Below, piece after piece: positions 11,616 through 22,564 of a stretch of 64,000 nt of DNA. This DNA is from Cristatella mucedo (taxonomy: Eukaryota > Bryozoa > Phylactolaemata > Cristatellidae): contig WPIO01000042.1 in assembly GCA_009760855.2 (NCBI GenBank), positions 1,770,001 through 1,834,000 of the forward strand. The letters are read 5' to 3'. The notes under the pieces are model-generated. The model searched no databases and was not told where the DNA came from. It saw nothing but the letters and a program-made list of their open reading frames with translations. The first letter of the stretch is position 1. Every line of letters starts with the position of its first letter. A program made the position numbers and the translations under genes.

Positions 11616-12557
11616 CTAACTGAAGCATATAGTAGGATGGCTACCGAGCTAGGGTGAGCAGAAAAGCCAAGTGGTTAGATCACTGTAAGGGACCTGCACT
11701 TCCCCTTTTGGAGTCGGGGTAAATCGGACTCGCTCGGGGCAAGCTGTCCGGCTGCCGACGACGACGGGGCAGGCGAACGAAAGCCTCCCTCCACTTTCCG
11801 CTTTCCTGCTGCCCTTTTCACCCGGCACCTTACTAGTAAGTGTGAATGCGCACACGCTCGCGCAAGCACGTTCCGAGAACCGCTGCAGCTCTTGGAGCGC
11901 GTCGCTGACCCGCTTAGGATGTAGCGGGAGACGAGCAAATGGCCAGCGGGCGGGCAGGTGACGTCGAGGTCAGGTGATGTCAGAGCGCTCGTCGGTCGAT
12001 CGCTTCGTCCAGCTGTCCGGCGCCAACGCAAGCTGAACGCAGGCGCCGGCGGCTCCCTCGACGCTGCATTCGAGCTGACCAGGCTCGCCGTCAGCTGGTC
12101 GGGGGGGCCGTGCGAAACGAAACGCCCGGGCTGTGCGCAACGCTCGCGCAGGCCTTAGCAGGGACAGAGCTCCTCTGGAGCTGCCGCTGCCGCCAGCAGG
12201 ACGAGACCGCTCCGCGGGCCCCCTTCCACAGTGGCCAGGCCATCTCGGACAGAGCGCGCGCGATATGATCCTTGCGCTCTGTCCGAGGACAGAGGCTCGA
12301 GAGCCTCTGTCGCGCTGCGTCGTCGCGGTTTCAAGATCTTGTTCTTGCACTGCACGCGTCCGTTTTCTTGGCTCGCTGTCGAACAAATTTACGCTACTAC
12401 AGCGGCACAGCAGCTAAGCTGAAGTTTGTATGCCAGCAACATTGGCGGCAGCGAGAGCTGCCGGTAAAGGTTAAAGGTTAAGGTTAAAGGTAGCGAGAGC
12501 TGCCTCCTCAGCCGCACGTGTAGAGTGCTTCTCTGCCGAGACTTGAGTCTGCTGCTC
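11616..12557. other. GC-rich region, no gene recognised
   Basis: Frames of 60-140 codons are open on both strands without recognisable content. The two adjacent hairpins at 12244-12311 are its only structured element. A run of AAAGGTTA-like repeats sits at 12465-12491. Confidence 0.45.
12244..12311. repeat. two adjacent perfect inverted repeats
   Basis: Hairpin 1 has 14-bp arms, 12244-12257 (ctcggacagagcgc) and 12274-12287, with a 16-base loop. Hairpin 2 starts at the next base and has 11-bp arms, 12288-12298 (gacagaggctc) and 12301-12311, with a 2-base loop. Both carry the CTCTGTC/GACAGAG word, so they may derive from one another. Confidence 0.85.
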
Positions 12558-12708
12558 CTTTGGCAGTCGGGTGGCAAGTCCAGCGGTTAAGGTGCTCTCG
12601 CCCCGATCAAGGTCTGGCTGAGGTCGTGGGCTCGAGCCCTGAGGCACATGTGAAGCGCCTGAATAGAGATTTAGTTCTCTTGGGGCGCTATACAAATGAA
12701 TTATATTT
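12558..12708 (+). mobile_element. SINE-II copy
   Basis: Head with gtccagcggttaaggtgctc and the B-box ggctcgagccc. Tail gcgcctgaatagagatttagttctcttggggcgc, followed by tatacaaatgaattatattt. The order head-tail-AT-rich end is complete. The tail is nearly the same stem-loop as in LINE-A, while the head is unrelated to LINE-A. Confidence 0.8.
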
Positions 12709-12799
12709 ATTTTTATCCAGGTTTCTTAGTCCGTTAGATAGCGAGTCGGCTCTCTATCAGTGACGTCGCGTTTAGAAGGAGGAAGCCTTGATATAAAAT

Positions 12800-12915
12800 C
12801 TTTATTTATAATAATAATACAAGCAATATAGTGCCCTCAGAGATCTCAACCTCTTTCTATGCACTTTACATTTGCTGCAAAAGAAGCACGATCGAATGGT
12901 TCATGGGTAGCATGC
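12800..12915 (-). repeat. LINE-A 3' tail
   Basis: An (AAT)n stretch, then the antisense tail (gtgccctcagagatctcaacctctttctatgcactttac), then the segment that ends in atcgaatggttcatgggtagcatgctc. It is truncated before any coding sequence. Confidence 0.75.
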
Positions 12916-15070
12916 TCAATAAACATTAATATTCTTCGTCGGTTCAGCAGTGTCAAAAAAGATGAGACATTTAATAATAGTAATAATCATATGTTGCTGC
13001 ATTCTCGCGGTTGAATTTGCACATTGGCATGCGAGACTTTCACAGGACTGTCCACTTGAAAAGGTTGTTCAGAGGTCAAGGTCAAGGCTCTTCGAGCAGC
13101 TTTCGCTTTCGCTTTGCGGTCTCCCCTTTGCGACCGACTGGCCCTTGCAGCGATACGGCTTGGACTCAGGCTGAGTTGGCCGCAATTGGAAAGCCGCCAT
13201 AGGACGTGACCGACCGGAGGTCCTGCTGCACCAACCCTTCGTAAGCGATGGAGATGAATGAATAGGGTCTCCTTGCGATACTTCATCCGAGTAGGTGGAG
13301 GCTGGGGGGCTTACTACGAAAGTGGAATGCACACCGACTAGGTCAGCAGACGGCGCAGGGGCCCGCCTTGCACAGCAAAGTTGAAGGTTTCGTATGTTTT
13401 CCCCATTGCAAGCTAGCAGGCAAATGCATGAAAACAATTACATACTGCAGGTTTGCTTTTAGCGTAGCGACGCGCCGCCATAATTCGTGGCTAGCTGCTG
13501 CTTCACGCATAGGGCTCGTGCAGCGAACGACAGAAGCTGATAAGCGCAGCAATACAGAAGCGAGCGCGATCCTGCTGCTGCTGCAGCAGCTTCGCTTGCC
13601 CACCGCTCGCTCGTCGCTCTGCACCTTCGACGTGCCATCGCAGTTCAGTTCAGAGAGCTCAGCTCAGTGCCATCGTCGGGACAGTTACAATGCGATCTAA
13701 AGGCCACCAGTCGATCCTCAACTCTACGCGCTGCTCGAAGTCGAGGGCCTTGTGTGCACTAGGGAAAAGACTACGTCGGGCAGCCATGTTTTTTGTGCAC
13801 CTACCGCTCGTATTTCGTTGTCTCCTAGCCCTTCATGTAATTGGTTTTGGGTAGTTGAAAATTGTGATAATCTAAGCTGTTTTCTCTTACATTAATAATG
13901 CAGAAAATATTATTGCTCAATGTTTTCACGATTTCTCGCCGGACATGGAAAAACAATAAAGCATGCTTCGTAGTACCGAAGCTATGGGAGGGAAATCGCG
14001 ACTCAGGTTACGAGCAGCCAGGTTTACGAACCCAGTCCGGGAAAGGATTGGGTTCGCATTCGCTCGCCTTATTGACATTGCAATCGTCGTTACTAATGCT
14101 ATGCACATTCGTGCGATAGATCGGGAAAACTCACGTTTACCAGCGCGGCTGAATCCGACTCCATCGGTCACGTGAGGTGAGAGGCGGGGGCGAGTTGAGG
14201 CGTGCACTCTCCCAGTGCACGTCGATTTAAAGACAGTTCGTGGGGGGGCGGACGGTTGAGCGGCGACTCCGCTTTGAACAAAGGCGCTGGAGGAAAACAG
14301 ACGCGGTTGCTTTGCATCGGGCCCCGAAGAAGCTGGCGGCAAAGGCGGCTCCGCAGCCCAGCCGCAGGCTGGGTCATGAGGGCGAGCTGTGAATAGAACG
14401 CTCGATATAGGCCTCGAGAGAACAAAGGCGCATTGTCTGACTAATACGCCCGTGTTTTTTCTTTGGACCTGGCTTTCGAGCGGGCTAGGAAGCGGTCACG
14501 CTAACGCAGCCCTTACGGTGCCGGAGAGGGCCATCGCACTGCACACCGCGATTGCAACGGCGTAGCAGTCTCCGTCTCCCCGACGCAGTGACAGCAGCGG
14601 CAGCAGCAAGAGCAGGGGCAGCAGCAGCGGCGTAGTCGTCTATTTATAGATCGAGCTAACTTTCGGCTATGGGTAAAGTGCTCATAGCAGTCAATAAGGC
14701 TCTGTTACGCCGTCGTTTGGCAAGGAGCCAGCTCGCTTGCCGCTCATCCGGCTACGTGCACTGTGCACATAGCCGGCAGTGAGCTGGCTCTATGAACAAA
14801 CGGCGCCGTATTAGCTGGGAAGCGAGCGCTCGCCTGTGACCCGGTTCTCGCTTCTTCCCACGCCTGCCGCCGGCGGGGGGGGGGGGGCAGGGGGCAGCGG
14901 AGGGGCGTTCCTGGGCGGGCGTCCGGGAAAGCGGTTCCTGCCCATGCGAGTAAGCAGGATATGCAGTCCGGCTGCCGTGCCCGTGCACTGCAGGGCGGCG
15001 AACCTTCTCGGGCTCTACGCGAAGGTCAGCCGAAATTACGCATGAACTGGAGCCGCACCGGTCGCTAGAT
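12916..15070. other. region without recognised gene
   Basis: Mixed DNA with short open frames. A direct AGGTCAAGGTCA repeat lies at 13072-13083. A dispersed repeat (gagccagctcgctt ... ggctacgtgcac) with an inverted partner lies at 14655-14800, and a related copy occurs at 61550-61605. A G-run of about 12 is at 14875-14886. No gene could be supported. Confidence 0.45.
14655..14800. repeat. short dispersed repeat with inverted arms
   Basis: The word gagccagctcgctt, followed by ccggctacgtgcac, is mirrored by gtgcacatagccggcagtgagctggctc in inverted orientation at 14763-14791. A sequence ttcggctatgggtaaagtgctcatagcag sits just upstream at 14662. The copy at 61550-61605 combines both (gagccagctcgcttccggct, then cagtgctcatagcagg). 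It may be a small MITE-like family. Confidence 0.45.
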
Positions 15071-15265
15071 CAGCGGTTCTCAACCTGTGGGTCGCTACCC
15101 CATTGGCGGTCGACCAACCCTTTCACAGGGGGGGGGGGTCGCCTAAGACAACCAGAAAGCTCGCATTTCCACATTTCGCAATTGATAACTTTATGGTTGG
15201 GGGATCGCCACGGCACGATGGCCTGTACTAAAGGGTCGTGGCGTTAGAGAGGATGAGAATCACAG
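15071..15265 (+). mobile_element. SPIN-like hAT non-autonomous element (relic)
   Basis: The left end begins cagcggttctcaacctgtgg, followed by gtcgctacccc and, further in, tttcacagggg ... gtcgcctaagacaacc. This matches my memory of SPIN-type hAT termini, which are known from many vertebrates and some invertebrates. The right end ggatgagaatcacag is the inverted, partly eroded terminus (11 of 15 bases). The flanking octamers cgctagat and tgcaatat agree at 5 of 8 positions, as expected for an old 8-bp hAT target duplication. There is no transposase. Confidence 0.65.
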
Positions 15266-15827
15266 TGCAATATAAGTGGAAACGGGGTGGGGGAGAGTGG
15301 CGGTTTGGACCTAGCACGGGCGCATGGAAGGGCTAGCGAAGGTCGACGCTCGGCGATTGCCGCCTAAGCCGGAGGCTCATATTCTTCAACTTCCGACTCA
15401 GCAATGGAGTGCATCGTTGTACGTATGTAAGACACCCTTGAGTCGATCCCTGAGTCGGTCGGATGGGTATCGTTCGTCGGATCGAATTGTTCTCCTCCGC
15501 CGCTTCGGCGTCCACCCTTCGGGCAGCGCGTGGCGGAAGTCTCGGCCCCGCCCCCGCCGGTTGAGCAGCAGTGGCGGCCGGTTTGGCGAAGACACGGCAG
15601 TGGCCACCTCGGGCTCGCTCAGCCGGCGCCCGGCGACAAGATGGCGGGCGGGCGACGCGAATGGCCTCGAGCTGGAGCCTGCTGGGAAGACGCCCACGAG
15701 TGCGAAGCTGCTCGCGAGGACTGACTTGCCGGGCATGCGGCGACGTCGGACGCACGCCACTATGTCACCTAGTCGAAACGAAACCGCTGACGACGGAGAC
15801 CGCTTGAGCTAGTGACCGCCGCATAGA

Positions 15828-15829
<2 letters not shown>
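15266..15829. other. GC-rich region, no gene recognised
   Basis: Frames up to 162 codons are open on several strands. Their content is Arg/Ser/Pro-rich and they overlap one another. The word aagatggcggg at 15638-15648 resembles a YY1 core element. No gene is assigned. Confidence 0.4.
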
Positions 15830-15878
<49 letters not shown>

Positions 15879-15890
15879 TGAGAGAGAGAA

Positions 15891-15938
<48 letters not shown>

Positions 15939-16135
15939 AAAGAGAATGGGGGGAGAGAGAGCGAGAGAGAGGGAAAGGGATAGAGAATGGGGGAGAGAGA
16001 GAGAGAGAGGAGTGACAAAGACAGGGTGAGACAGAGAGATGCAGATAGAGAGGGGAGAGAGAGAGGAAGAGAGAGAGCGAGAGAGAGAGGGGAAGAAATA
16101 GAGGGAGACGCGGAAGAGACAGAAAGTGACAAAGA
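15830..16135. repeat. imperfect (GA)n tract, about 300 bp
   Basis: GA repeats interrupted by GAAAG, GGGG and GACA words, degenerating toward the right end. Serine-rich frames on the minus strand are artefacts. Confidence 0.9.
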
Positions 16136-16913
16136 GTGAGAGCCTCGAAGCGGACGCAGGAACGACTGGCGGACGGCAGGAGCTTTTTGCACCAACTCGG
16201 TCACTCTCTGAAGGTGAATCTGAGGAACGCCGACGCAGCCGTTGTTGTCGTTGATAAGGCTGCACAGAGAGGTGGGCTACCGAGCCGTGTCGTCACCCAA
16301 AGCGCTCTCCCCAAAAACCTGTCAAGGCCGCTGCCAGGTGACGCGAGTGTGCCGGCTTATGCAAAGAGCAGATAGAGCGGCATAGCACGGCCTTGGTATT
16401 CGTCACGTGTTGCCCACGTGCTGAGCTGCCACACCTGCAAAGTTATCGCGCCGAAGCGACACGATAGTGTCACATCACGCCTTCACCACTTGGCTGTCCG
16501 AGTGTTCGCGGCCATCGCCTAATGGCGCCTGCCTGATCGACGCACAAGGTCGCGGTCGCGACTCTCTCGAGCAGGCAGCCGGCGGTGGCCGCGGCGGGCG
16601 GCGGCGGTGGTGGCTGCTGCTGCCGCCGCCGGTGTGAACGGGAACCGCATGAGAGACTTGAACGGGCAGAGTCGAGGTTCAGATTATACGAGCTGCCCGA
16701 AGGCTATTTAGGCTTTCCTAGAAAAGATTCGGAAAGAGTTTGACGCGTCTTTTTTCGCTTCTTCCGGAGCGCCCGAAACAGTTAGCAACCGTCCAAATCG
16801 TCAACAGCAAGGGTACGGGGGGCCTGGAGCGAGTGAAGCGGAAATTTAAGCGAAGCCAAAGAAACCAAACCGTTCGTCGTAGCGTTCGCTCTGTCAGTGC
16901 GAACCGTCTTCAA
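16136..16913. other. region without recognised gene
   Basis: GC-rich, with a ggcggcggtggtgg stretch near 16600 and no recognisable gene, SINE or LINE. An eroded tRNA-like stretch near 16510-16560 is too weak to call. Confidence 0.4.
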
Positions 16914-17046
<133 letters not shown>

Positions 17047-18297
17047 CCATACAATTTCGCTCGTTATTATCAGCCCTACTTGATCGCTCATAAGCGATAG
17101 GCTCTCTTTCACCCTATTTGAGGGGCACAGAAAGAGATATAGATTCTCCAAAGGGAACTATCCAAAGACTTAATTACTATTATCATTATTACCGTTAGTA
17201 CTGGGTAGCTGTTTCCAAGACGACGCTGGGCGTCAGGAATCAATCGGTCGTTTGCATTGCTGCCCGACAAAGGCGCCATTATTGGTCAGGTCCGAATGTT
17301 CCTCAGTAGGCTAGGAGGGGAAATACCCTTCCTTACCCAAGCATGCCTGACTGAGTCAGCGGCTGCTCCCGCGGCCGGTGGCCCGGTAGCGGCCGCGTCG
17401 AGTGTCCGTCCATCTTCGGACGAGGTTGACACCGTTACCAGCGCCTAGGGTTGGCTCACTCGCAGCAGCAGCAGCAGCAGCAGCGCCGAAAGTGCGCACG
17501 CAGAGAGCAGGTTTTGTCTCAACAAGCCTGAGCTATCGCGGTAGCGCACGGCTTGGCGTTCGACAGGCAACCGGTTTGAGAGCGAGGCGGCGAGCGAGTC
17601 TCGCTACGAGTGCCGGAGTGCCGGAGCACCGAGCCAGCAGCAGCAGCAGCAGACGGCGACACGCTCAGCATCCATCCTGTCCTGCGTCAGATAAATGGCC
17701 GACGTCCGCGTGACTCGGGACTCCGGGGAGCGATCGATCCTCAGCAGCCGCTGCTCCGTCGGCGGCGGCGGCACCAGTGCAACAGGCCGCTCGTCTCGCG
17801 TTCTCTCTCGTTCTCGTAGGTCTCGCTGGACGCTTGGCCGCCACTTCCGGAACGACGGCTTTCGACGACGCAGGACGTGGCGACCGTGTGCGTGGCGCGG
17901 AGAGTAAAAGCGCTCGCCGCCCTTCGCACGGCTACCGCTCTCTGACTTCCGGCTTCGCAAGAAGCTCGAGCAGGCGTAGCGCACGCGCACTCGGCGTCCT
18001 CCACGGCCAGGCTGGCGCTCCGCGCTGGGCAGAGAGCGTACGAGGCAGCGCGCCAGTGGCGGCGTTTCGACGGCTGGCACCGGGAGGAAGTGACGACGGG
18101 CAGGCCGGGGAGATAGGGAGTGCTGACGCGAGCGCCCTCTACGGTTTGTTAGCGTACTAGGAGCTCGGATTCCGATAGCTTGAGTGGGCTTAATTCTCTG
18201 GCTAGCGGTCGACGCTAAGCCGAGCCCGCGACCAGGTGATGGCGACTAAGGAGCGCGAGAGACGGAGACGCGAGGCAGTGATGGACAGTGTGAATTA

Positions 18298-18688
18298 GTG
18301 AGAGACATAGTGAGGCGGAGGGAGAGTTGCTTAACCGCTTGCCTATCAGACAGAGCGGCCCGTCGGACGCGAGCCGCCGCTCGCTCTCCGAACGCGAGTG
18401 CCGGCGCCAAGAGCCGCGATCGTCTGCTCCCAGAAATCGGGGACCAGCGGCGCACCCGCGGCCACCTGCACGATGCCGAAGCGCTCAGCCGGCCGCCGCC
18501 GGCGGCGCTTTCGCTCTTCGCCCAGGCAGCTGCTAGCGGTGAACGAGCGAGCGAGAATCAGCCGGCTCCCCTCCCTCGCGGCGCCTCTCCGGTCCAGCGC
18601 CGCCACCGCATCCTCCGCCGCCGCCTCCGCCGCCGCCTCCGCCCCCATCGCGCTCGCACGCCGCCGTCGAGCGGCCGGCGGCGCCCGA
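18298..18688 (+). other. possible 5' exon ending at a strong donor
   Basis: The interval ends at gcccgaag followed by gtgagtcgg, a good fit to the consensus donor. Upstream frames are rich in Arg/Ala/Pro and two are open, so a coding role is not demonstrable. It could be a 5' untranslated exon. Sequence straight after the donor is duplicated at 21.86 kb. Confidence 0.2.
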
Positions 18689-18699
18689 AGGTGAGTCGG

Positions 18700-18921
18700 C
18701 GCCGCCGTCCGGCCTCCGGCGGGCGCCGGGGATACGCGTTTCCGAGTAGGCAGAGCTGGGCGGCGCTGCCTACTCGGCCCTGGTCCGACCGTGACCTGTA
18801 GCCGCTATCGCGAGCGCCGACAATCGCTCGTTGGCTGCCTGGTTGCCCTGAGGTTGCCGCCGCCGCGGCCTTTAGCGCTCGATCGCATTCCGCCGAGCCG
18901 CTGATAGCGGGGCAGTGGCCG
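18700..18921 (+). repeat. duplicated GC-rich segment, copy 1
   Basis: From ccggcctccggcgg to agcggggcagtggcc this segment is nearly identical to 21860-22066, with only scattered substitutions and small indels. No terminal repeats or tRNA-like head are visible, so it looks like a local duplication rather than a SINE. Confidence 0.85.
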
Positions 18922-19495
18922 CGCGTAGCCCACGTGCGCACCGCCTGCGTCGGCGCTCAGCGCCGCCGCGCAAGCCACCGAGGCGGCCTTGACACGCGAG
19001 AGCCGACCTCGGCGCGGCCTCGAGCCAGATCGCGACCGCGTTCCTTCAGGGCAGGCGCAGCACGGCGTGTTGTGCTGACGTGTGCGTGTGCGTGAGTGTG
19101 CGCGTGCGTCTGGGAGAAGGAGGGGGTTCGGTACGGTTACCGTGCCTGCCGGCCAGTCGCGCGATGCCTGGCCCCGGCGACTCCGGGGGTGGGGAGGCAA
19201 GCACGCGATCGAGCAACCTAGCGTCGAGCCGCGATGGCTGACTCAAATAATCGGCCGCGACCCCTGGCGGGGGGGGGGGGAGGAGGGAAGCAGGCGGGGG
19301 GCGTGGCGATGGAGGGAGAAGGGCTGGCGGGGGCGGGCGGGGGGCGGGGCAGGCGGGGAAGGAGAGTAGGGAGAAGGGAAAGAAGCGCGGGCGGCGCGGG
19401 GCGAGCGCTACCGCGAGCGAGCGGCGCCGGCGGCAGAGGTGAACCGACAGAAGGCGTGCATTGCGAGAGGGGCGATTGCCGCGGGGTCGCCGTCT

Positions 19496-19506
19496 AAGAT
19501 GGCGGC
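19496..19506 (+). promoter_or_regulatory. YY1-like core element AAGATGGCGGC
   Basis: aagatggcggc is an exact match to the core YY1 site, often found just downstream of start sites in CpG-island promoters of animals. It lies in a CpG-rich block with no repeat at the site itself. A function is only suggested by the motif. Confidence 0.35.
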
Positions 19507-19971
19507 CGACTGCACCCTGAGCCGCGCGGCGAGAGTAAAGTGCGCGCTTGGCCGCTAGTCGACCCCGTCAAGGCTGCTGAGCGAAAAGGACGCTTTGCCG
19601 CCGGCGCCGGCGAAAGTACGCTAAGCTGGCTTTAGCTGTTCGCAGCCAGCCATGCGAGCCATGCGAACCTCCTGCGGAAAGGCAGCTGCTGCTGCCGCTG
19701 CTGCGCCCGGGCCAGCCGGCGTCGCTCGAGCGGCGAACTCGCTGGAGCGAGCGACGCGACGAAGCGGCGAAGCTGGGACGCGGCTGCGCTGGCGGCGGCG
19801 CAGCCGCGCGAGCCCTTTGACCCAGGACCGGATCGTCGTGGCTAACCGTGCGGCTGACCGTGAACCACCGCTGCGAGAGAGCGCCGCGCGAAAGCCGCGT
19901 TCATTCAACCGGCGTTCGCCGCCTAAATGGAAACTGTGGCGGCAACGCACGATCGATCTAAATGCGTAGCA

Positions 19972-19973
<2 letters not shown>

Positions 19974-20060
<87 letters not shown>
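19974..20060. repeat. (GA)n microsatellite
   Basis: About 86 bp of GA with one GG interruption. Confidence 0.95.
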
Positions 20061-20063
<3 letters not shown>

Positions 20064-20379
20064 TGCCGCCCACGTGCGTACATTTCGTAAGTTCCCCTCC
20101 TGCATAAAGCGAAGGTGCCCGGCTGCTGCACTTAAGCAATCCCGCAAGGAGTTTTCCCCCCGCGCTCGAAGCAAGCAGGAGGGGATGGCGGCGCGCTGCG
20201 GCGTGCTCAATGCGCGTATTGCCTACCGGTCGTGCTGCAAAGCAGGTGCTTTCCGAAATAAATGAAAATTCGGGCGCATTAAATTTCAGCTAAAATGGCC
20301 TTTTTTGAGCAAATACTTCGCAAACGTGCAACTGTGAAAGTTTCTATTTAATATCTTGAGTGAAATACTCCATAAATAC

Positions 20380-20555
20380 TACTTTATAATAATAATAAAT
20401 AATAAATAAATTATTATTTATATAATAAAACAATTATATATAAAAATATGTTATTTAAATTATATTAATATAAATATATAATATAATTTTATGTTATATA
20501 ATATAAATATAAATATATAAATATATAATAAATATATAAATATACAAATACTGAA
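20380..20555. repeat. AT-rich (TATAAATA)n low-complexity tract
   Basis: Irregular TAATAATAAATA and ATATAAAT repeats form an AT island inside GC-rich surroundings. There is no LINE tail next to it. The stretch 20556-21394 shows no supportable gene. Confidence 0.9.
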
Positions 20556-21394
20556 GTATTTCATAAAATAGTAAAGGCAGAAATGGGGACTGACAGCCGT
20601 CTTCTTCTAGCCCAGCTGCACTCTGCTTCACAAGATACCGTTCCTAGAATTTGCGAATTCATCGATTGAGATATTGTGCGATATTGTGCCACTCATTGGA
20701 GATTTAAGTTGGCCTGACAAGTGAATTTGTTTGAATTGACCCTGACGGGTGGTCTGCGGATGCCTAGCAGGGCATGAGTTTACATTCATCGCTAGTTATT
20801 GCGTGAAAATTTGTTCTCTTCTAAAACGACCGTAGCGGACTTACGACTACAAGTTGCACGTTTTTTGTTGAAGTCATTTTTCTGCCTAAATGCATAGACT
20901 TTGTGCTGCGGGTAATAGCAATTAGACATCAGTCGGTTCTGTTTACGTGGCAAAAGCGTTCACGTATTGAAACGCGCGCCGCTAAATCGGTCAGATCTGT
21001 ACGACAGTGCATTCAGCGGCTCGTGAACTATGAGCACCGGAATAAGTCAAAGTCTATAGTTTCTACCTAGGAGCTGGACGTGTGCAGCAGCGATAATCAA
21101 TCGGTCACACTTCAGCGTTTGGAGCGAACGGTACGGAGCCATCGCTGGTGCTTACATAGGCGACCTTCTGCCCGCCGAGGGGACTGCTGTGCGTTTCCGG
21201 TACGGACTAGCCGTAACAAGGCGCGGGCGCTCTCGATAACCCGTCGCGCTCCGCTAACTGTCGGTACAGCTTGTACGACTCATTTGCTGCGCGTCTGAGC
21301 TTCTGGCTCCGCCGGCGTCGGCGACGGCGTCGCGTCAGACCCATCGCCTATCGTGTGCGTCACGTTTGCGGCGAAGGACCAGACGCCAGAGGTC
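20556..21394. other. region without recognised gene
   Basis: Unique-looking sequence of medium GC. The longest frames (about 70 codons) have no recognisable content. Confidence 0.45.
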
Positions 21395-21462
21395 GGTAAA
21401 GGTGTCGGACCACTAGGCCATTTCAGGAGGTAAAGGTGTCGGACCACTGGGCCATTTCAGGA
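21395..21462. repeat. 34-bp tandem duplication
   Basis: The unit ggtaaaggtgtcggaccact... occurs at 21395-21428 and 21429-21462 with one mismatch. It is a recent local duplication. Confidence 0.9.
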
Positions 21463-21717
21463 GGTAAAGAATGCACACTGGGCCAGAAGAAACCGTCCCC
21501 ACTCCGCCGAGCCCCCGGAGTGGGCGTGGCCAGACGAACGAACAAAAAGCCACGACTCGCAGACACGCACGGCAATTATAGGGGTAGACATTTATCAAAG
21601 CCCAACCCGGCCATGGGATTCTGTTCATACAAGCAGCCGGCATCAGTTCTAAAAATAAACATGGCAACACTCTTAACTGCAACCGGCAGTAAGGGAGGGG
21701 AGCAAAACCGCAACAAC

Positions 21718-21835
21718 TCAATTACTAACCATTCGATCGCGCTTCTTTTGCAGCAAATGTAAAGTGCCTAGGAAGAGGTTGAGTTCTCTCCAGGGTGCTA
21801 TATCAAATGTATTATTATTATAATTATTAATTAGG
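21718..21835 (+). repeat. LINE-A 3' tail
   Basis: The sequence ccattcgatcgcgcttctttt leads to gcaaatgtaaagtgcctagg, the stem-loop, and tatcaaatgtattattatta. The copy is cut down to the last about 115 bp. Confidence 0.8.
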
Positions 21836-21837
21836 CC

Positions 21838-22078
21838 ACCTTCGGGCGCCGCCGGCCGGCCTCCGGCGGCGCCGGGGATTCGCGTTTCCGAGTAGGCAGA
21901 GCTGGGCGGCGCTGCCTACTCAGCCCTGGTCCGACCGTGACCTGTAGCCGCTATCGCGAGCGCCGACAATCGCTCTTTGGCTGCCTGGTTGCCCTGAGGT
22001 TGCCGCCGCCGCGGCCTTTGGCGCTCGATCGCATTCCGCCGAGCCGCTGATAGCGGGGCAGTGGCCACGTGCGCACCG
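21838..22078 (+). repeat. duplicated GC-rich segment, copy 2, with inverted end
   Basis: Positions 21860-22066 repeat 18700-18921. The first about 20 bases (caccttcgggcgccgccggc) are the reverse complement of 18672-18691 in copy 1, the bases that flank the donor-like site there. The copy directly abuts the (ATT)n tail of the preceding LINE-A fragment and an ATAAATA tract. Confidence 0.8.
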
Positions 22079-22124
22079 CCTGCGCAATAAATATAAATAT
22101 AAATAACTATATAAATAACTATAC

Positions 22125-22212
22125 TATAAATAACTGGGGTGGCTTTATGCCGGACTGGAGTGCTAGCTAGGGCCTATCTGGCACAAAGACCGGATTTTGC
22201 CTACCCCTGCGT
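22125..22212 (-). mobile_element. hAT-type terminus, copy 1
   Basis: In antisense the end reads caggggtaggcaaaatccgg, followed by tctttgtgcc. The caggggtnggcaaa start is typical of hAT-family (Charlie-like) termini. Related ends lie at 22483-22564 and 61725-61795. No transposase or opposite end was found. Confidence 0.5.
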
Positions 22213-22482
22213 TGACACTTTCTGGCGAAAATCTGCCCGGCTAAGGGCTGCCGCCGCTAGCCGTGCGGAAAGCAAAGTCGCAGTTCTAGAAGCATACTGC
22301 AAAACGTGCGAAGCAAAATAAAGCACAATAACAGTTAGCTCTCAACTCAAAGCAAAAAGCGGCCGAGCGACGGCTCGTACCTCGAAAACTCGTTAGCTGC
22401 GATACTCGTAAGTCAAAGTACCTCTCTAAAGCAAAGGGTAAGAAAGCCGTGACAACTCAATGAGGCTACGGATCCATCAATA

Positions 22483-22564
22483 AATAACTAAGGGGCCGCT
22501 AGGCCGGACTGGTGCACTAGCTAGGCCGCATCTGGCCTACAGACCGGAGTTTGCCGACATCTGG
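22483..22564 (-). mobile_element. hAT-type terminus, copy 2
   Basis: About 80 bp (ataaataacta ... ggccggactggtgcactagctaggcc ... accggagtttgccgacatctgg) repeat the copy at 22125-22212, in the same orientation. Two same-type ends 350 bp apart suggest tandem insertion or a duplicated end. The sequence 22213-22482 between them is unassigned. Confidence 0.5.

Larger units (their letters stand above)
17047..19973. other. CpG-rich block, possible promoter/5' exon region
   Basis: This is the most CpG-dense stretch of the window together with 36.8-38.2 kb. Many frames are open on both strands, so open frames are no evidence of coding. Features that could belong to a real promoter are a splice-donor-like gcccgaag/gtgagtcgg at 18688 and an aagatggcggc element at 19496. 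No downstream exon of a protein family I know was found. Confidence 0.4.
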
